Shown piece by piece: positions 23,938 to 36,378 of a DNA stretch of 64,000 nucleotides; the first letter of the stretch is position 1; every line of letters starts with the position of its first letter. The DNA is from Peribolospora baueri. Lineage: Eukaryota > Basidiomycota > Peribolosporomycetes > Peribolosporales > Peribolosporaceae. The DNA lies in NCBI GenBank assembly GCA_029717555.1, contig JAMDHS010000033.1, positions 124,001 through 188,000 of the forward strand. Direction: 5' to 3'. The notes under the pieces are model-generated. The model made no database searches, was not told the DNA's origin, and worked only from the letters and a program-made list of their open reading frames with translations. Position numbers and translations under genes: made by a program.

Positions 23938-26450
23938 ATGGCCGTCTCGCAGACACTCCAAGAGGCGTCGATGGTAGCCTGCATCAGCGGCGTCACCCTT
24001 CTCTCCGTCTTTCTTTCCGGTGCTCTCACCATTTCTCTGCCTTCCATCGCTCAGAGCATCGACATCCCAGAGGATCAGCTTCAGTGGCCGTTGTCCATCT
24101 ACTCGCTCACCAATGGATGCTTCTTGCTCCTTGCCGGAGGCTTGGCGGACGTCCTTGGGAGGAAGCTGATGTTCCTCGTTGGCACGGTCTGGTTTTCAGG
24201 TAAGCACGAGCATCAGGCGAACGACGAGGCTGTCCTTCCCATCAATTCGGCTTTGCATCGTGATTGAACGACGGTTCTCTTCCACCGCCTTCCACAGTCT
24301 TCTCTCTCATCGCCTCTTTCGCCTCCAACTCCATCACGTTTATTGTCCTCGTTGGGCTTCTCGGCCTGGGTCCGGCCATGCTCTCTCCCGCTGCGGTGGG
24401 CATCCTCGGAAGCTACTTTCCGGACGGAAATAAGAAGAACAGAGCTTTTGCTGCTCTCGGTGCTGGTCAGGTGGGTATCGTACGCACTCCAGGATGATCC
24501 GGCTGCGGTGGACACCGGTGCATGAACGGCATAAGGCTGACTCTTTGAAGACACCTTTTCACGATGTCGTTTTTCAGCCCGTCGGTTTCATCGTTGGCCT
24601 GGTGAGGAGGCGTCGCATTGGTCTTGAAAGCGAACCTCTCTTGCAGCCTGTCCCTGAGGTGCACCGCAGCTTTCGTTAATGCTTCTCCGTTCCACTTTGC
24701 TGCACCGGAAGCTCGCAGGAGGTCTGTTTGCCCAGCTCCGGTGGCAAGCCATATTTTGGCTTGAAGCGGGCCTAGCAGCGATCTGCGCCTGCGTAGCATG
24801 GTTTTGCCTCTCCAGCGATTCTTCCTACCCGTCTTCCATCGAGGCGAGCGACGAGCCGGCGCAGCGAAATGGGAGGTATATATTGAAACAGCTGAGGACG
24901 TTTGATTGGGTCGGGAGCGCTCTCAGCACGTGCGGGCTCGTGTCGTTGACGTTTGCACTCGCGTCAGTTGCTGTGTAGGATCGATCCCTCGAGCGAGTTC
25001 AATTTGCACTGACCATGATGTTGCCGATGTGACAGTGACTCCCAATCGGCCCCACAAGGCTGGCGGACGCCCTACATCCCGGCCCTCCTCCCCACCTCCG
25101 CTCTCCTACTCGGTTCCTTCCTTTTCTGGGAGCGATCGAGGGAGAGGCGAGGTCTACGTGCACTGATGCCGTTCAGCATTTGGAGGTCCTATCGGTTCGG
25201 GTCGCTCATGGCTATCGTGCGTGCCGAGGGGACGACGTCGGTGTTCGCGCTTGTGGTGTGGCCACGCTCATACTCTTGCCCTTCGTTTCGTTTCTGCCTT
25301 CCCTCGCCGCTTCTTTCTTCCGAGCAGGTCTTCTTGAGCTGGGCGAGCTTCAACACGCTCACTTACTTCTCCACGTTTATGTACCAGGAAGTGCGTCGAC
25401 GGAGGGTCCGAGCTAGCGGCTATGCCTCCTTTGGCCCGCACTTTGATTTGTCTCTATTCTGTCGTCCCGCTCACGGTCATCCTTACTCCATATCAGATCC
25501 AACACCGCACGCCGCTCATGACCTCCGTCCTATACCTCCCCATGGTCGGCGCCGGCCTCCTGCTCAACTGTCTCGCAGCGCCGCTCACGGGCAGGACGAG
25601 CGTGCTGAAGCTGGTCGCCATTGGTCTGTTCGGAAGCATGGCCGGCTGTATTGTTTTTGCTTTGGTGAGTACGCGCGGGCGGGAGGGTTTGTTGAATTTT
25701 CGCGGAGTCGGGGCACGACCTGACGGAACTGGAACTTATTGATGCCATGCGACCGTACCCGTCGGTGTCGGTTTGTGCGCCAGCTCGAACCGAGTTCGAA
25801 CTATGGCCTCGGCATGTTCTGGGTCATGGTCCTCGCCGTCGGGCCCGATCTCTTGTGAGTGTGCACATGCAAATGGCCATGGCCTATCTATCCCATTCCC
25901 TCTGACGTTCTCCGCCCATGCGGATCGAGCAGCTTTTCGGCATGCAACATCATGTGTTGCAAGTCGGTCCCCAGCTCGCAGCAGGCTCTCGCCGGCTCGC
26001 TATTCAACACCAATATCAGGGTCAGTCGGCCTCTCTTTGTCTCTGTCTGTGTGTGTGGCCCGTTACGAGCGCTGACCTGCCCAACGAATGCAGATCGCCA
26101 CCTCGCTCGGCCTGGCCGTGTGCTCGACGGTATCGACAGCGGTCACGACGTCGTACGCGCGCGCACACCACATGGACGCTTCCTTGCCTGTTGCGCTGCT
26201 GGCAGGCTACCGGGCGGCGTCGTGGACGTGCTTGGGCGCGTCGGCGGTGGCGCTCGCGATCTCGCTCGTCTCACTTCGAGGCGTTGGCGTGGTGGGCAAG
26301 GTGAGGCCGTCGTCGGTGGTGAAGGACGACGGCGGGAACAACGATGGGGACGGGGAGGGCGTGAGGATGGACGTCGTGTCGGGCGGTGCTGAGGTGGGCA
26401 AGAGCTCGTCTGGACCGTCGACGACGACGGGCGAGGAGACATACGTGTGA
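23938..26450 (+). CDS. MFS transporter, 14-spanner drug:H+ antiporter-like (DHA2)
   Basis: A plasma or vacuolar membrane carrier that probably exports small organic compounds with protons. Ten exons in phase: 23938-24199, 24298-24470, 24578-24601, 24712-24962, 25036-25216, 25328-25390, 25497-25664, 25784-25854, 25933-26020 and 26094-26450, giving 545 residues. It opens with a TM1 segment (GVTLLSVFLSGALTISLPSI), then SLTNGCFLLLAGGLADVLGRK, the MFS loop 2-3 motif A; LLGLGPAMLSPAAVGILGSYF resembles the motif C region of antiporters. RWQAIFWLEAGLA and later hydrophobic stretches fit the 14-TM DHA2 group. The C-terminal 60 residues are a polar, Ser/Gly/Asp-rich cytosolic tail. Exon 3 is only 24 nt. 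Substrate cannot be told from sequence. Confidence 0.88.
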
Positions 26451-27265
26451 GGGGCGGGGGTTCGTTACGTGGGGGGGGGCGGCCTGGGAGGGGGAAGAAC
26501 CAAGTCCGACGGACGGGGCGCGAGCGCGGAGCGGGCGCGGCGGTACCGGTACGGGTACGGAAGCTGCTGAAGCGCGGCTGCGACGAGAAGGGGAGGGCTG
26601 AGATGTGGGGATAGTGAGTGGGGTCCATGGATGGCATCGTCATACTTACGGAGGAGGATCTGTTCGCTGTACGTTATTTTTCTTTGGCCTTTCTGTCTAC
26701 CTTGGCTTTCTTTTACGGCTTTCTTTTACGCGGATACCAAAAGAAGCAAGCGTTGAGAGTCGAGTCGCTTGCCGGTGGCGGTAGCGGCAGGCGGTGACGG
26801 TGTGGATTGGATTCCGGTTCGCCGGTTCGCGTTCCTGCATATGTGTGTGTGTATGTATGTGTATGTATGTGATGTATGTGTGGTTGGCTGGAGAACGACG
26901 TGGCCGCGGACGGACGGAGACTGACACACACATCCGTCCATCGTCCACCGTCCATCGTCGTCGTCGTCATCGTCGCCATCACCACCGCCATCGCCACCAC
27001 CACCACCATCACCACCGGCGCCCCGATGCGGACGCCGCCCCGCTCGCTAGCCGGCGCTCAGCAATAGCTCGACTAGCGCACCCACCGTCTTCCTCCTCCT
27101 TCCATCCCTCCGTCCACCCCGCCCGCGTCCGCATCCGTCGTCCCATTTCCATCCCTCGGCTCGGCTCGATCACCAACCCGTCCATCTCCCACCGCCGCCG
27201 TCGTCCCCTCTTCCTCTTCCTCTTCCCACCACCCACGCACCTCCCTTCCTCGCCGCCTCTTGACC
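26451..27265. other. intergenic and promoter region of CreC, with microsatellites
   Basis: 815 bp between the MFS stop and the CreC start. It holds a G-run, a TG/TATG microsatellite (26840-26883) and CAC/CATC-type trinucleotide runs (about 26960-27020), then a CT-rich leader up to the CreC ATG. A long open frame crosses it on the plus strand, but its first third has microsatellite content and no protein-like character. Confidence 0.5.
26840..26883. repeat. TG/TATG microsatellite
   Basis: Alternating TG units give way to repeated TGTATGTA units, interrupted once. Non-coding, upstream of CreC. Confidence 0.8.
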
Positions 27266-30200
27266 ATGCTCGGCGATGGCCACGAAGGACCGGAACCCGA
27301 CCCGAACAGCTTCGTGCGTCCCTCTCGCTCCCATCCGTCGTCGTTCCCCCGACCGCCGGCCAGCCGAGCCCGCTCGCTCACGTCTTTTCTTCTCTGCCTC
27401 TCTCACCCCCGCAGCTCGCCCCCGAAGGTCGCTACTCGCTCGCGTCCGACTCCATCCCCCCCTTCGTCCTTCTTCCTGGCGCCGCCATCCCCCCCGGCTA
27501 CTCTGGCGCCCACTTCTCCACCGCCTCCGTAAAGTACCCCGCGCCCAAGGCGCCCAAGGCAAGGGGAAAGGAGAGGGACTGGGAAAAGGCCCGCGATAGG
27601 GCGGCCAAGGAGCGAGAGAAGGAGGAGCGGGGCAGGGAGAAGCGGGAGGAGAAGGAGAGGAAGGACAGAGAGAAGAGGGCCAAGAGCAGGGACAAGGCCC
27701 GCCAAAAGTCCTCCCGCGCGTCTCCACCACCCCCCGCATCGCAATCGCAACCAACCGAGGACGACAACGCCTCGGACGGCCGCGACACCAGCGATCGCAG
27801 CACCGCCGGCGAAGGTGTCACGAACGGCGGCGCAGGAGGCACACAACGCCCGCCGTCCACGCCTCACATCGACATCCCGCCCGGCGGATTCCCTGCTGGT
27901 GGTGGTGGTGCCGGCGGCGGCGCTGGCTTCTCGTTCTCCACTGCCGCCACGTCCCCATCCACCACCGCCGCCGCCGCCATATCTCCTCGCCAACACCCGG
28001 GCTCCCCTGATGCCATTGGCACGCCTACGCCCACCGGCGCCAACGCCCACCGCCCCTTCTTCTCGACCGCCCTGCCCATGTCGCCCACCCGTCCCGTGCG
28101 CTCTTTCTCCTTCTCTCTCGCCTCCCCCATCTCCTCCACAGCCACCGCCGCCTCCTCCTCCTCTGCCTCCTCCTCCCGCCCCAAATCCAACGCCCGCACC
28201 ACTTCCTCCACCTTTGTCAACCGCATCACCACCGCCGATCATCTCGCCAAGGCCCTCGTTGCGAGGACGGACGAGGATGTGTTTGTCTTTGTCGGCCATG
28301 GCAGGAGCTTCTACTGGCTCGATGGCTTGTGCGGGTCCAGACGACGACATCACACTGGTGGCCAAGGAGGCGGGGAAGGACGACCGAGCGAGGAGGGAAA
28401 AGGAGGGGAGGGAGAGGGCGAAGGAGCGAAGATGGAGGACAAGGGCAAAGAGAGGGAAAAGGATGTCTCCTCGGCCGACAAATCTTCTTCCTCCTCCTTG
28501 AACAACCCCTCCTCCGCACCAACGACGACGACCAGCGTAGCAATAGCAGGCCCCACGGGCGGCAGCTTGGTCTCCTCTACAACCCCCACTCCCATCGCCG
28601 CCGCCGCCGCCGCCGCCGCCTCTACCTCCATCGCATCCTCCTCAGCCATCTCCTCCGCTCCAGCAACACTTCGAAAGGACCCACAAAGCCTAGCAAAAGT
28701 CACATTCGCCGCCTTTCCCACATGCCATGATGTCAATCAGGCTACGAAGAGTTATGAGAGGCTGGATGTTATTATTGGATTTTCTACTGGAGATTTGGTG
28801 TGGTTTGGTGGGTGTTTGTCCCGCGTTGGAATTTGTTTTTTCTTTTCTTTTCGTGTTGACCTCCTCTCTTCGTTTCCTTCACTCATTTTCTCTCTTCATT
28901 TGCAGATCCCATGTGCCTCAAGTACGCCCGTTTCAACAAGGGCGGCTGCATCACCTCGTCTCCCTGCGTATCCGTTCGGTGGCTCCCCGGCTCGGAAAAC
29001 GTGTTCCTCGTCGCCCATCAGGACGGTACGATGTTCATGTATGACAAGGACCGCGACGACCCGGACCCGGGCAAATTTAAATTTGTGCCGAGAGATACCA
29101 CTTGGACGACCACAGTGACAGTGCCCACCCACGTCACCTCTTCTGTCGGTGGTAGTGGCGGCGGCGGCGTCGGCGGAGGAGGCGGAGACGACACGTACGT
29201 CGCCGTCGCCCTCGACGCACCTCGCATGGCCACCCAACCGAGCAACCAGTCCTCTTCTTCCTCCTCCACCTCCTCCGCCGCCGATCTCGGTCTCGCCTCG
29301 ACGATGCTACCACCAGCATCAGCACCAGCGCCGGCGCCGCCTCCCGCTCTTTCCCTCGCGTCTCATCCGCCTCCCGATCGCGGTTCGCTCGGCGATCCGA
29401 GGCAGGGCACCGCGCCCGGTACGCTAGCCAGCAGTCTCGCCGGATTGGCCATTAGCGTCAGGGGAGGTACCAAGGCGAGCGCAGGGATGGAGCGCAGTGC
29501 CAGTGCCGGTGCCAGCGGCAGCGGCAGCGGTGATGCGATTGCGCCTGCGTCTTCTGAAGGAGCTTTCGTTCCACCCGCTGCGTCGTCGTCCATCGTTCCC
29601 ACCGCTGCCTCGTCGTCCATCGCTCCCACCACCACGCCTCCGCCCGTGACAACACCTAGATCCCCGAGGTTGATGCCTCTGCCCGGTCGCAAAACATCGA
29701 ACTTTTCCATCAACTCGGCCACTTCCTCCGACGGTGGCAGCGGCAGCGGCGGCGGCGCCGCATCTGCGTCCGCCCCGGGAGGAGTCGCCGGTGGTCATCT
29801 CGTCGTCTCGGAGGAGTGGGACGACTTGGCCACTATTCTCGTCACTCGACCCGGCGGTGGCCCGTCATGGCTCGATGGCACCACAGCCGTCGGCGTCGGC
29901 GTCGGCGGCGGCGGCTCCGCTTCCCTTTCCTCGACCGATTCTTCCCTGCCCCGCTCCATGTCCCCTCCGCCCTCTGCATCCGCCTTCTCTCCAACGACGG
30001 CCAAGTTCTCTTCCTCGAAGGAGGCAAAGGAGGCAAGGGCGCGTGAGGGAAGGGAGGCAAAGGAAGCCGCCGCCGCGAACCGGTGCAACCCCATCAGCCA
30101 CTGGAGGCTCTCTCGACGCGCCATCACCGGTTTCGCCCTTGGCCCGGACATGCAGACCGTCGCTGTCGTCGGAGAGGACGGAAAGCTGAGGATTGTCGAC

Positions 30201-31300
30201 GTCTTGCGGGAGAAGTGAGAGTTGGCTCCTGTTAACCAACCGATCGCGGTTGGCCTTATCGTTCTGACAAGCACCGCTCTGTTGCCACTTTTCGATACCC
30301 TCCCTCTTCCGGCTTCACAGACTCCTCGACTCGTTCAGCTCGTATTTTGGCGGGCTCACCTGCGTCTGCTGGTCTCCCGACGGCCGATATGTCCTTGTGA
30401 GCTTCCCCAGTCCGCTTCCCGTGACTTTGTAAGACGGAGGGCTAACCTTTCCCTCATCCGTCCGTCCGTCCGTCCGTCTGCTTTTTTTTGACGAAATACA
30501 CAGACCGGCGGCCAGGACGACCTGATTAGCATCTTCTGCCCCGCCGAGCGCCGCCTCGTCGCGCGATGCCAAGGACACTGCTCCTTCGTCACTGGCGTCG
30601 CCTTCGACCCATGGCGGCACGGACAGCCGAGGTCGGACGCACAGGATGACGAGCTGACGTACAGGTTTGGAAGCGTGGGCGAGGACTGTAATCTCATTCT
30701 TGTATGTCTCCTGCTTTTTCACTCTCGGCGCCATTAGTCCCACGCACGCTGAATTTTTTTTTTTTTTGCTCCTTCGCCGCCTGCCAGTGGGATTTCGCGC
30801 CTGGCGCCCTTCCCCCACCACCTTCATCGTCTTCAAAGGCATCGCGAAGCAACGGCGTCTCCGTCCCAAACTCGCGTCGAGCGTCCCCGCTGCATTCCAA
30901 TTACCACCCGCCCCCGTCTCGAGCAGAGGTACCGACACTCGAACCCGTCATGGTAAAATACATCGACGGAGACTTGCTCACTAGCCTCGAGTTCCGAGTA
31001 GACGTTATCGTCACCGCCGATCGTGCCGGAGCGATCAAGACTTGGAAGAGGCCGACACCCCCGGATGGTGCAGCCGGTCTTGGCCGCGTGGGCTCCGCCG
31101 CGCAGGATCACTGGCAGCCGGCGGAAGTGGACATGCAGCCGGAGCAGGAGCACGAGCGGCAGGATCCAAAGGAGCAGCAGGAGCAGCAGGGCAAGCCCAA
31201 CGGCGTGGTACGGGAGCACGAAAGCGCCGCGCACGATGATGACGACGGCGACGCCGACGAGCTCTCTCAACCCAACGCGCGCAAGATCGGCGTGTCTTGA
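27266..31300 (+). CDS. creC: CreC/WDR20-type WD40 protein, partner of deubiquitinase CreB
   Basis: In Aspergillus CreC binds and stabilises the USP12/46-type deubiquitinase CreB in carbon catabolite repression; animal WDR20 activates USP12. Six exons in phase: 27266-27313, 27415-28807, 28906-30214, 30321-30396, 30504-30701 and 30788-31300, giving 1,178 residues. WD signatures: [93 protein letters not shown] and [20 protein letters not shown]. Low-complexity blocks split the propeller: a Lys/Glu/Arg coiled stretch and Pro/Ser/Ala tracts before the first blade, and about 300 residues rich in Ser, Gly and Ala between blades. This makes it longer than typical CreC. The start at 27266 (GACCATGC) was chosen because its exon joins in phase to LAPEGRYSL. 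Confidence 0.88.
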
Positions 31301-31663
31301 GTGGGGCCACGCTATCTTGGCCTTATTCTCTCATTTCGACCGACTCGGTCGAGCCGAGCCGAGCCGAGCGGGGTCGAACCGACGGAAGGATGGACGGATG
31401 GATGAGACTTTGTTTGTTTGTGTTTTTGTCGAACCTGCATCGTACACGCCACGCCCCTTTCCTTTCTCCCCTTTCGTCGTCGCCTTGGTAGTATGCAGTG
31501 CAGCCTCGGGCCTCGAGGTCGTGCGTTGAGTTTCTCTTCGATTTACGGTTACACGGCACGGTACTTTTCAGGACGGTCCGACGTGGTTGGTTTCGTCTCT
31601 CGAACCATCATCGTGACATTGCAATCAATGTAGAAGCAAAACGCAGGATTACTACTACTACGA
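31301..31663. other. intergenic, convergent 3' ends of CreC and VPS54
   Basis: 363 bp between stop codons. It contains a short GCCGA tandem repeat at about 31350-31372 and otherwise nothing recognisable. Confidence 0.5.
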
Positions 31664-34600
31664 CTACACCTCCGAGGCCGCCGACGGTACCGCGCCGCCG
31701 CCGCCCTCAGAAGGCTCCGGCGGCTCCTGCGGCTCTGGAGGCTCCGGTTGGTGTTGAGTGCCAACCACCTCTCTCTCACCCGCGCCTTCTTCGTTTTGAG
31801 CAGCCGCTTCTGCTTCCACTTCCACTTCCGCTTTCGCTTCGTTTTCCGCTTCCCCTCCCACTGCTTCTCCTCCTGCTTTCGCCACTGCTTCCCCTCCTGC
31901 TTTCGCACCCGCTTCCCCGCCCGCTTCCTCACCCGCTTTCGCTCCGCTTTCCACCTCCGCTTGCACTACCGCTTGCACTCTCGCTTTCGCTCCCTCTTCC
32001 CCCCGCGTTCCTGCTCCAGCCTCCTTCGACGCTCGAGGCGAGGAGGACAGAGAAGGTCGTGATTCGGCGCCGCCGCTCCGTCTTGGCGGAGGCTGCGTGG
32101 GCACCTTGTTCGCCGCGATTCGCTCCAGTTCCTCCGAGTTGAACTCGAGCTGCTTGAGCTCGGCCAGCTTGCGCTTCAGGTAGGCCACGTCCTGCTGCAT
32201 GCGCTCCTTGCCCTCTTCCGACTTTACCTCAATCTTCTTCAGCTCATCGCACAGACGCAATCGGACCGCTTCGAAGACCTGGCCCATGACGAGCTGCAGA
32301 ACGGAGGAAAAGGGCTGATGAGCCTAAGGGAAAACGGACGAAGACATTTAAACAGAGGGAGTCGACAGACCCCTTTTGGCTTACCTCGAACGCCTGCTGG
32401 CCCACGTACTTGGACAGCACCTTGTGCAACGTCGCCGTCTCCTTGACTATGGATTCCATGTAACTGTGAGCGCCACCTTTTCGAACATTCGGGTCTTCCC
32501 AATCGACAGCCTGTGGAGAGGCAGCTTGGATGGTTAGACATGCTGCGTCTGCGTCCGACGACGACGTAGTCAATGCGACAGTATGGTTCCCTGTGGGACT
32601 CACGCGCAAAGAGCGACAGTGGATTGTCAGACGGTCGCCCATGATCATGACCAGCTTTGCATGGATCTCGTACTGATGTTCTTGGTAGTCCTAAAAATGC
32701 AAGTAACGCGTCAGTCGAGCCTAAGCGTAATCGAACCACTTCCGTTAAGACCTGCTGCATAGCGTGACTCACTCGCTTGAGCTTGTCAAACTCGACGAGC
32801 ATGACAGCCTGCTTGGGGTTCAAATGCCGTCTAATCGTCTCGCGAACGTAGGGTATAAGGGATATCATTACCGAAAGCGACTGGGAGGCGAGGGCTGCCA
32901 CGGCCAGGAAAACGAAAAAGACTCATCAGCTGGTCGAACCGAAAGAATTCAGCAATCCTCTCGGGTTTAAAGAGACATTCGACCTACCCAGGTGCTTCGC
33001 CGTGATATTCTTCAGACCAGCCGAGCGCATCGCGCCGGCACCTAGAACAACTTGACAAGCACGAGAGTTGAACGCCTGCACAAAGAAGGATGCCATCCTA
33101 GGTCAACGCCATGGACACCGGAAGCAAGTCGTTATCTCCGCCATTCTCTCACCTTCATAAACTCGATGACCCTGCTCATGGCCTCGGTGGTCAGGAGTGG
33201 CAGGTTCATGACCAGCTTGACGTACTCGACCAACAGGCGCAATGTGTGTACGGTGGCGTTCACGACGAAGTAGGACCGGTCCTCGATGTCGAGCTGCTTG
33301 CTGGAAGACTTTGCTGCTCCCCCTCCTTCTTCCTTCCCGCCGCCACCATTCACCGCTCGCGTTTCCGTCGGGCGGCCGTCCACATCGAGCAGGAGCTCCT
33401 GGGGATCTTTGACGGCTGCCTCGACGAGCAGGTCAACGGCGTGTTGGGCATCGGCGGGCACCTCTGCTTGCGCCCACTGGTCGTCTTCGACTGCCTTGGC
33501 CGCAGAAGAGACCCTGTTGGAATGGAAAGAGGCGAGGAACGCCTTGGCCTTCACGAACGCGTGTGGTCAACGACAGTATTTCAGCTTACTTTCACGCAGG
33601 CGCTTGAGGGGACTACAGCCCGTTCGCATCCGACGACCTACCTGCGTGACCATGGTACCCCGGAGTCCAACAAGCATTCTCCGACAAATGATCTCGCACT
33701 CGATGACAAACTTCCAACTCTCGTTAAAGATGGCCAGAAAGTCCTCGAGACCCAAGCTGGCGTGCTGGTCGGTCCGCACGCCGACAACCTTTGAGGCGCG
33801 CATGTTGCCCAACTCTGCTGCTGCGTGCACGAGGCCGGTGAGCTCTGCAGAGAAGGAGGACAGGGAGGAAGCGGGGAAAGGCAAGGTCGAGGAACCCCTG
33901 CACGACGGGTGTGCAATGGACCGGACCGTGAGAGACGAGGAGGACGCGTCAGTTGGACGGCCTCTGTTTAAAATGACTGCCATCCTGCTACGGTCAGAGG
34001 GAGGTCCTCACGAGATCTGCTCCAAGATCTGCGAAATCGTCTTTCCATGCTGCTCGATGGCCTTGACGCAACGAAGCAAGCCTGCATACGTCTCCTTTGC
34101 GAGACGAAGAAAGCTGGCATGATCCATGGCGCGCAGGGTGCGTGCCAAGCTCGCACTGAAGCGACGAGCGGGTGCGAAACCGAGACGAGATGCACGGTCA
34201 GTCAACGACAACGACGAAAACCGGGTCGTGTCACCGCACGAGAGAGTACGAGCTACGATGCACTCACCTTTTTTCGCTCACGCTCCTTTCCGCTTTCGGC
34301 CCGCCGGCTGCCTCGTCCGTCTCGAGCTGATCATAAGCAGGCAGGTGCAACTTGATGACGCCCTTGACCTCCTTGAGTGCAGCATCACGGTACGCTCGAA
34401 GCGCTGCGTCCAAGCCGCCCGTTCGGATGAGACCTTCGACGAGAGAAAAAATCCGGCTGCGAAGTCGTTCGTCTCGCTCGCCAATAGTAGGTCTTGACGT
34501 GTCCAACGGCGAAGTAGGACTGCCATTCCTCGCGGAACTGGGACTGAGAGGCGGTCGAGGCGAAGTCGGCGGCACATAAAGAGTAGAGGAGATGCTAGAT

Positions 34601-36378
34601 CGCTTGATATGCGTAACATCCATTCGCTGCGGAGCCCCTGGTACGGCAGCGTTGGCGCGCGGGCTGGCAGGTAGTATGTCGGTGTGGTCTATCGATTGAG
34701 GCGGAATGGCCTCCACGCGATCCTTGATGTCGGCTACCAGGGCTGCGATCATCTCTTGCTCGAAGAAGCTGGCGATGGTGAGGGAGAAAGCGTTGAGCTG
34801 TGGAGGGATGGAGGCCAGCGCCCGAAGAGCGGAGAGGTCCAGCTCTTCCTCTTGCTCCTCTTTTCGCTGGCCAAGAGTGGACGCGGCAGAGACGGTCGTG
34901 GCGGCCGACGTCGCTGTGGTGGCTGACGTCGACAGCGTGTTGCGAGATGACACGGAAAGCGACGAGGACGTGCGTTTGTCGCCGTTCAAAGATCGGACAT
35001 CTGTCGAAGAGCGGCTCGCAATCTCGCCCTCCTCGTCCTCTGCGATCGTGCCCGTCGTCCTACCTGCGCGCTGGTCGCTCACGCTCTGCTTCCCGCCACG
35101 TTCGGACGGTGGCTTTATAGCTTCCCGGACCTCCTCGAGGAGCTCAAGCGCATCGAAGTATTCTCCTTGCGCGAGGAGCTCGCCGATCATGTCTCTCCTC
35201 TCCACCAACTCTGCCACGCTCTTCGCCGCTCGACTGACACGCCTCCTCTCCCTCCTCTTCGCCTGACGAAGGATGATTTTCATCCCCTTCCTCGCCTGTC
35301 CGTCGTCGACTTTGCGCAGTTCCGTCCGTAACTGAGCAATCTTGGAGAGACACTCGGCCGCCTCGGCCTGAAGGTCTTGCAAATTCTCGACGGCGGCGAA
35401 AAAGGAAGAGGAGCGCAGGCCGATTTCTCGAATGAGATGCTGCTCGGCGACGTCTGCGTAATGAGAAAGCTTTTCTTGGAGGGAAAGGTCGAGGGTGAAA
35501 TCTGGTCGTTGGGAAGGGAGGGCGTTGGGAGATGGGGGTGCGGTCGGATCTGACTTGAGTGGCGACTGTTCGGTGACGGCGTCGAACGTGAAAGGGTTGC
35601 CCAAATTGAAGTCTTCAGAGAAGAAGACTTGAGGTATGTCGCTGAGAGGCGGCAGCTCTTTCGCCGGCGCCTTGCCCTGCCCCGAGTCGTCCTCCTCTCC
35701 TTCCGCCGCCGCGGGCCTCGCTACGGAGCCTCCGTGGCTCCCCGTCGTCGCGTGCAACCGAGCCTGACCTCCTCGACCGAGTCTGGTATTTCGTACAAAA
35801 CGATCGTACTCAGGTGCCACGGAGGCGAGGTACGCTTCAAAGTCCTTTCGTCGAAGCCTGGGTATGTCCGTCGGGGGGACCGGCGGGAGGGGGTGTTTGG
35901 AATGGGTGATGGGATTTGCTCGCTTCTTGGGGTTATTGAGCACGGTTGAGATGCCTGCAAAGACGAGGACGAGTTGGAAGAACGACGTCTCGGTCACCTT
36001 CGAAGCAAGGTTGGGCTTCCTCGCTGGTTGGTTCGACCCGATGTACTCACCGTTAAAGCCAGCGGGCCCAGCGCTCGACAGCGGAGCTCCGAGAGCGCCC
36101 AAATTCAGCTGGCTCATGCCTGCAGAACCGGTGGCGGCATACAGAGTGGAGCTGACGGACTCGTTGAGATCGACCGAGCTGCCCGCCATGCTCCTGCTCG
36201 AATGGGGCATCCTGCTTCCGGCAGGCAAGTTGAAGCGCGGCAGCCTGGACGAGGGGCCCACCTCGAGGTCGGCGAGCTCGTCGCCAGAGAAGACGGATGA
36301 GGCCGGCGAGGCGGGCATGCCTGGCGAGCCGGGAGACATGGGCGACGGCGCCGGTACGGCGGAGGAGTTGCTAGACAT
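31664..36378 (-). CDS. VPS54: GARP complex subunit Vps54
   Basis: GARP tethers endosome-derived vesicles at the trans-Golgi, downstream of Ypt6. Ten exons in phase: 36378-36051, 35954-34268, 34155-34012, 33897-33642, 33548-33153, 33075-32988, 32894-32773, 32690-32604, 32510-32385 and 32293-31664, giving 1,287 residues. An N-terminal Ser/Pro region is followed by ISTVLNNPKK, DIPQVFFSEDFNLGNPFTFD, a coiled coil around LQDLQAEAAECLSKIAQLR, and the LLAQGEYFDALELLEEVRE helix. The C-terminal DUF and WRKGGAHSYMESIV-like region (here VRKGGAHSYMESIVKETATLH) and EIHAKLVMIMGDRL close the core. The last 100 residues are an Ala/Glu/Gly/Lys repeat tail absent in yeast Vps54. Exon 4 may begin earlier (33983) without breaking the frame; the 96-nt first intron is also frame-neutral. 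Confidence 0.9.

Noticed and set aside
26794-27265. Long plus-strand frame running into creC from 26794
   Set aside because: Its first part translates a TG microsatellite and CAC/CAT repeats; the creC start at 27266 with a short exon spliced in phase fits the family better.
31498-32142. 214-codon plus-strand frame over the VPS54 3' end
   Set aside because: Mirror image of the repeat tail of VPS54.
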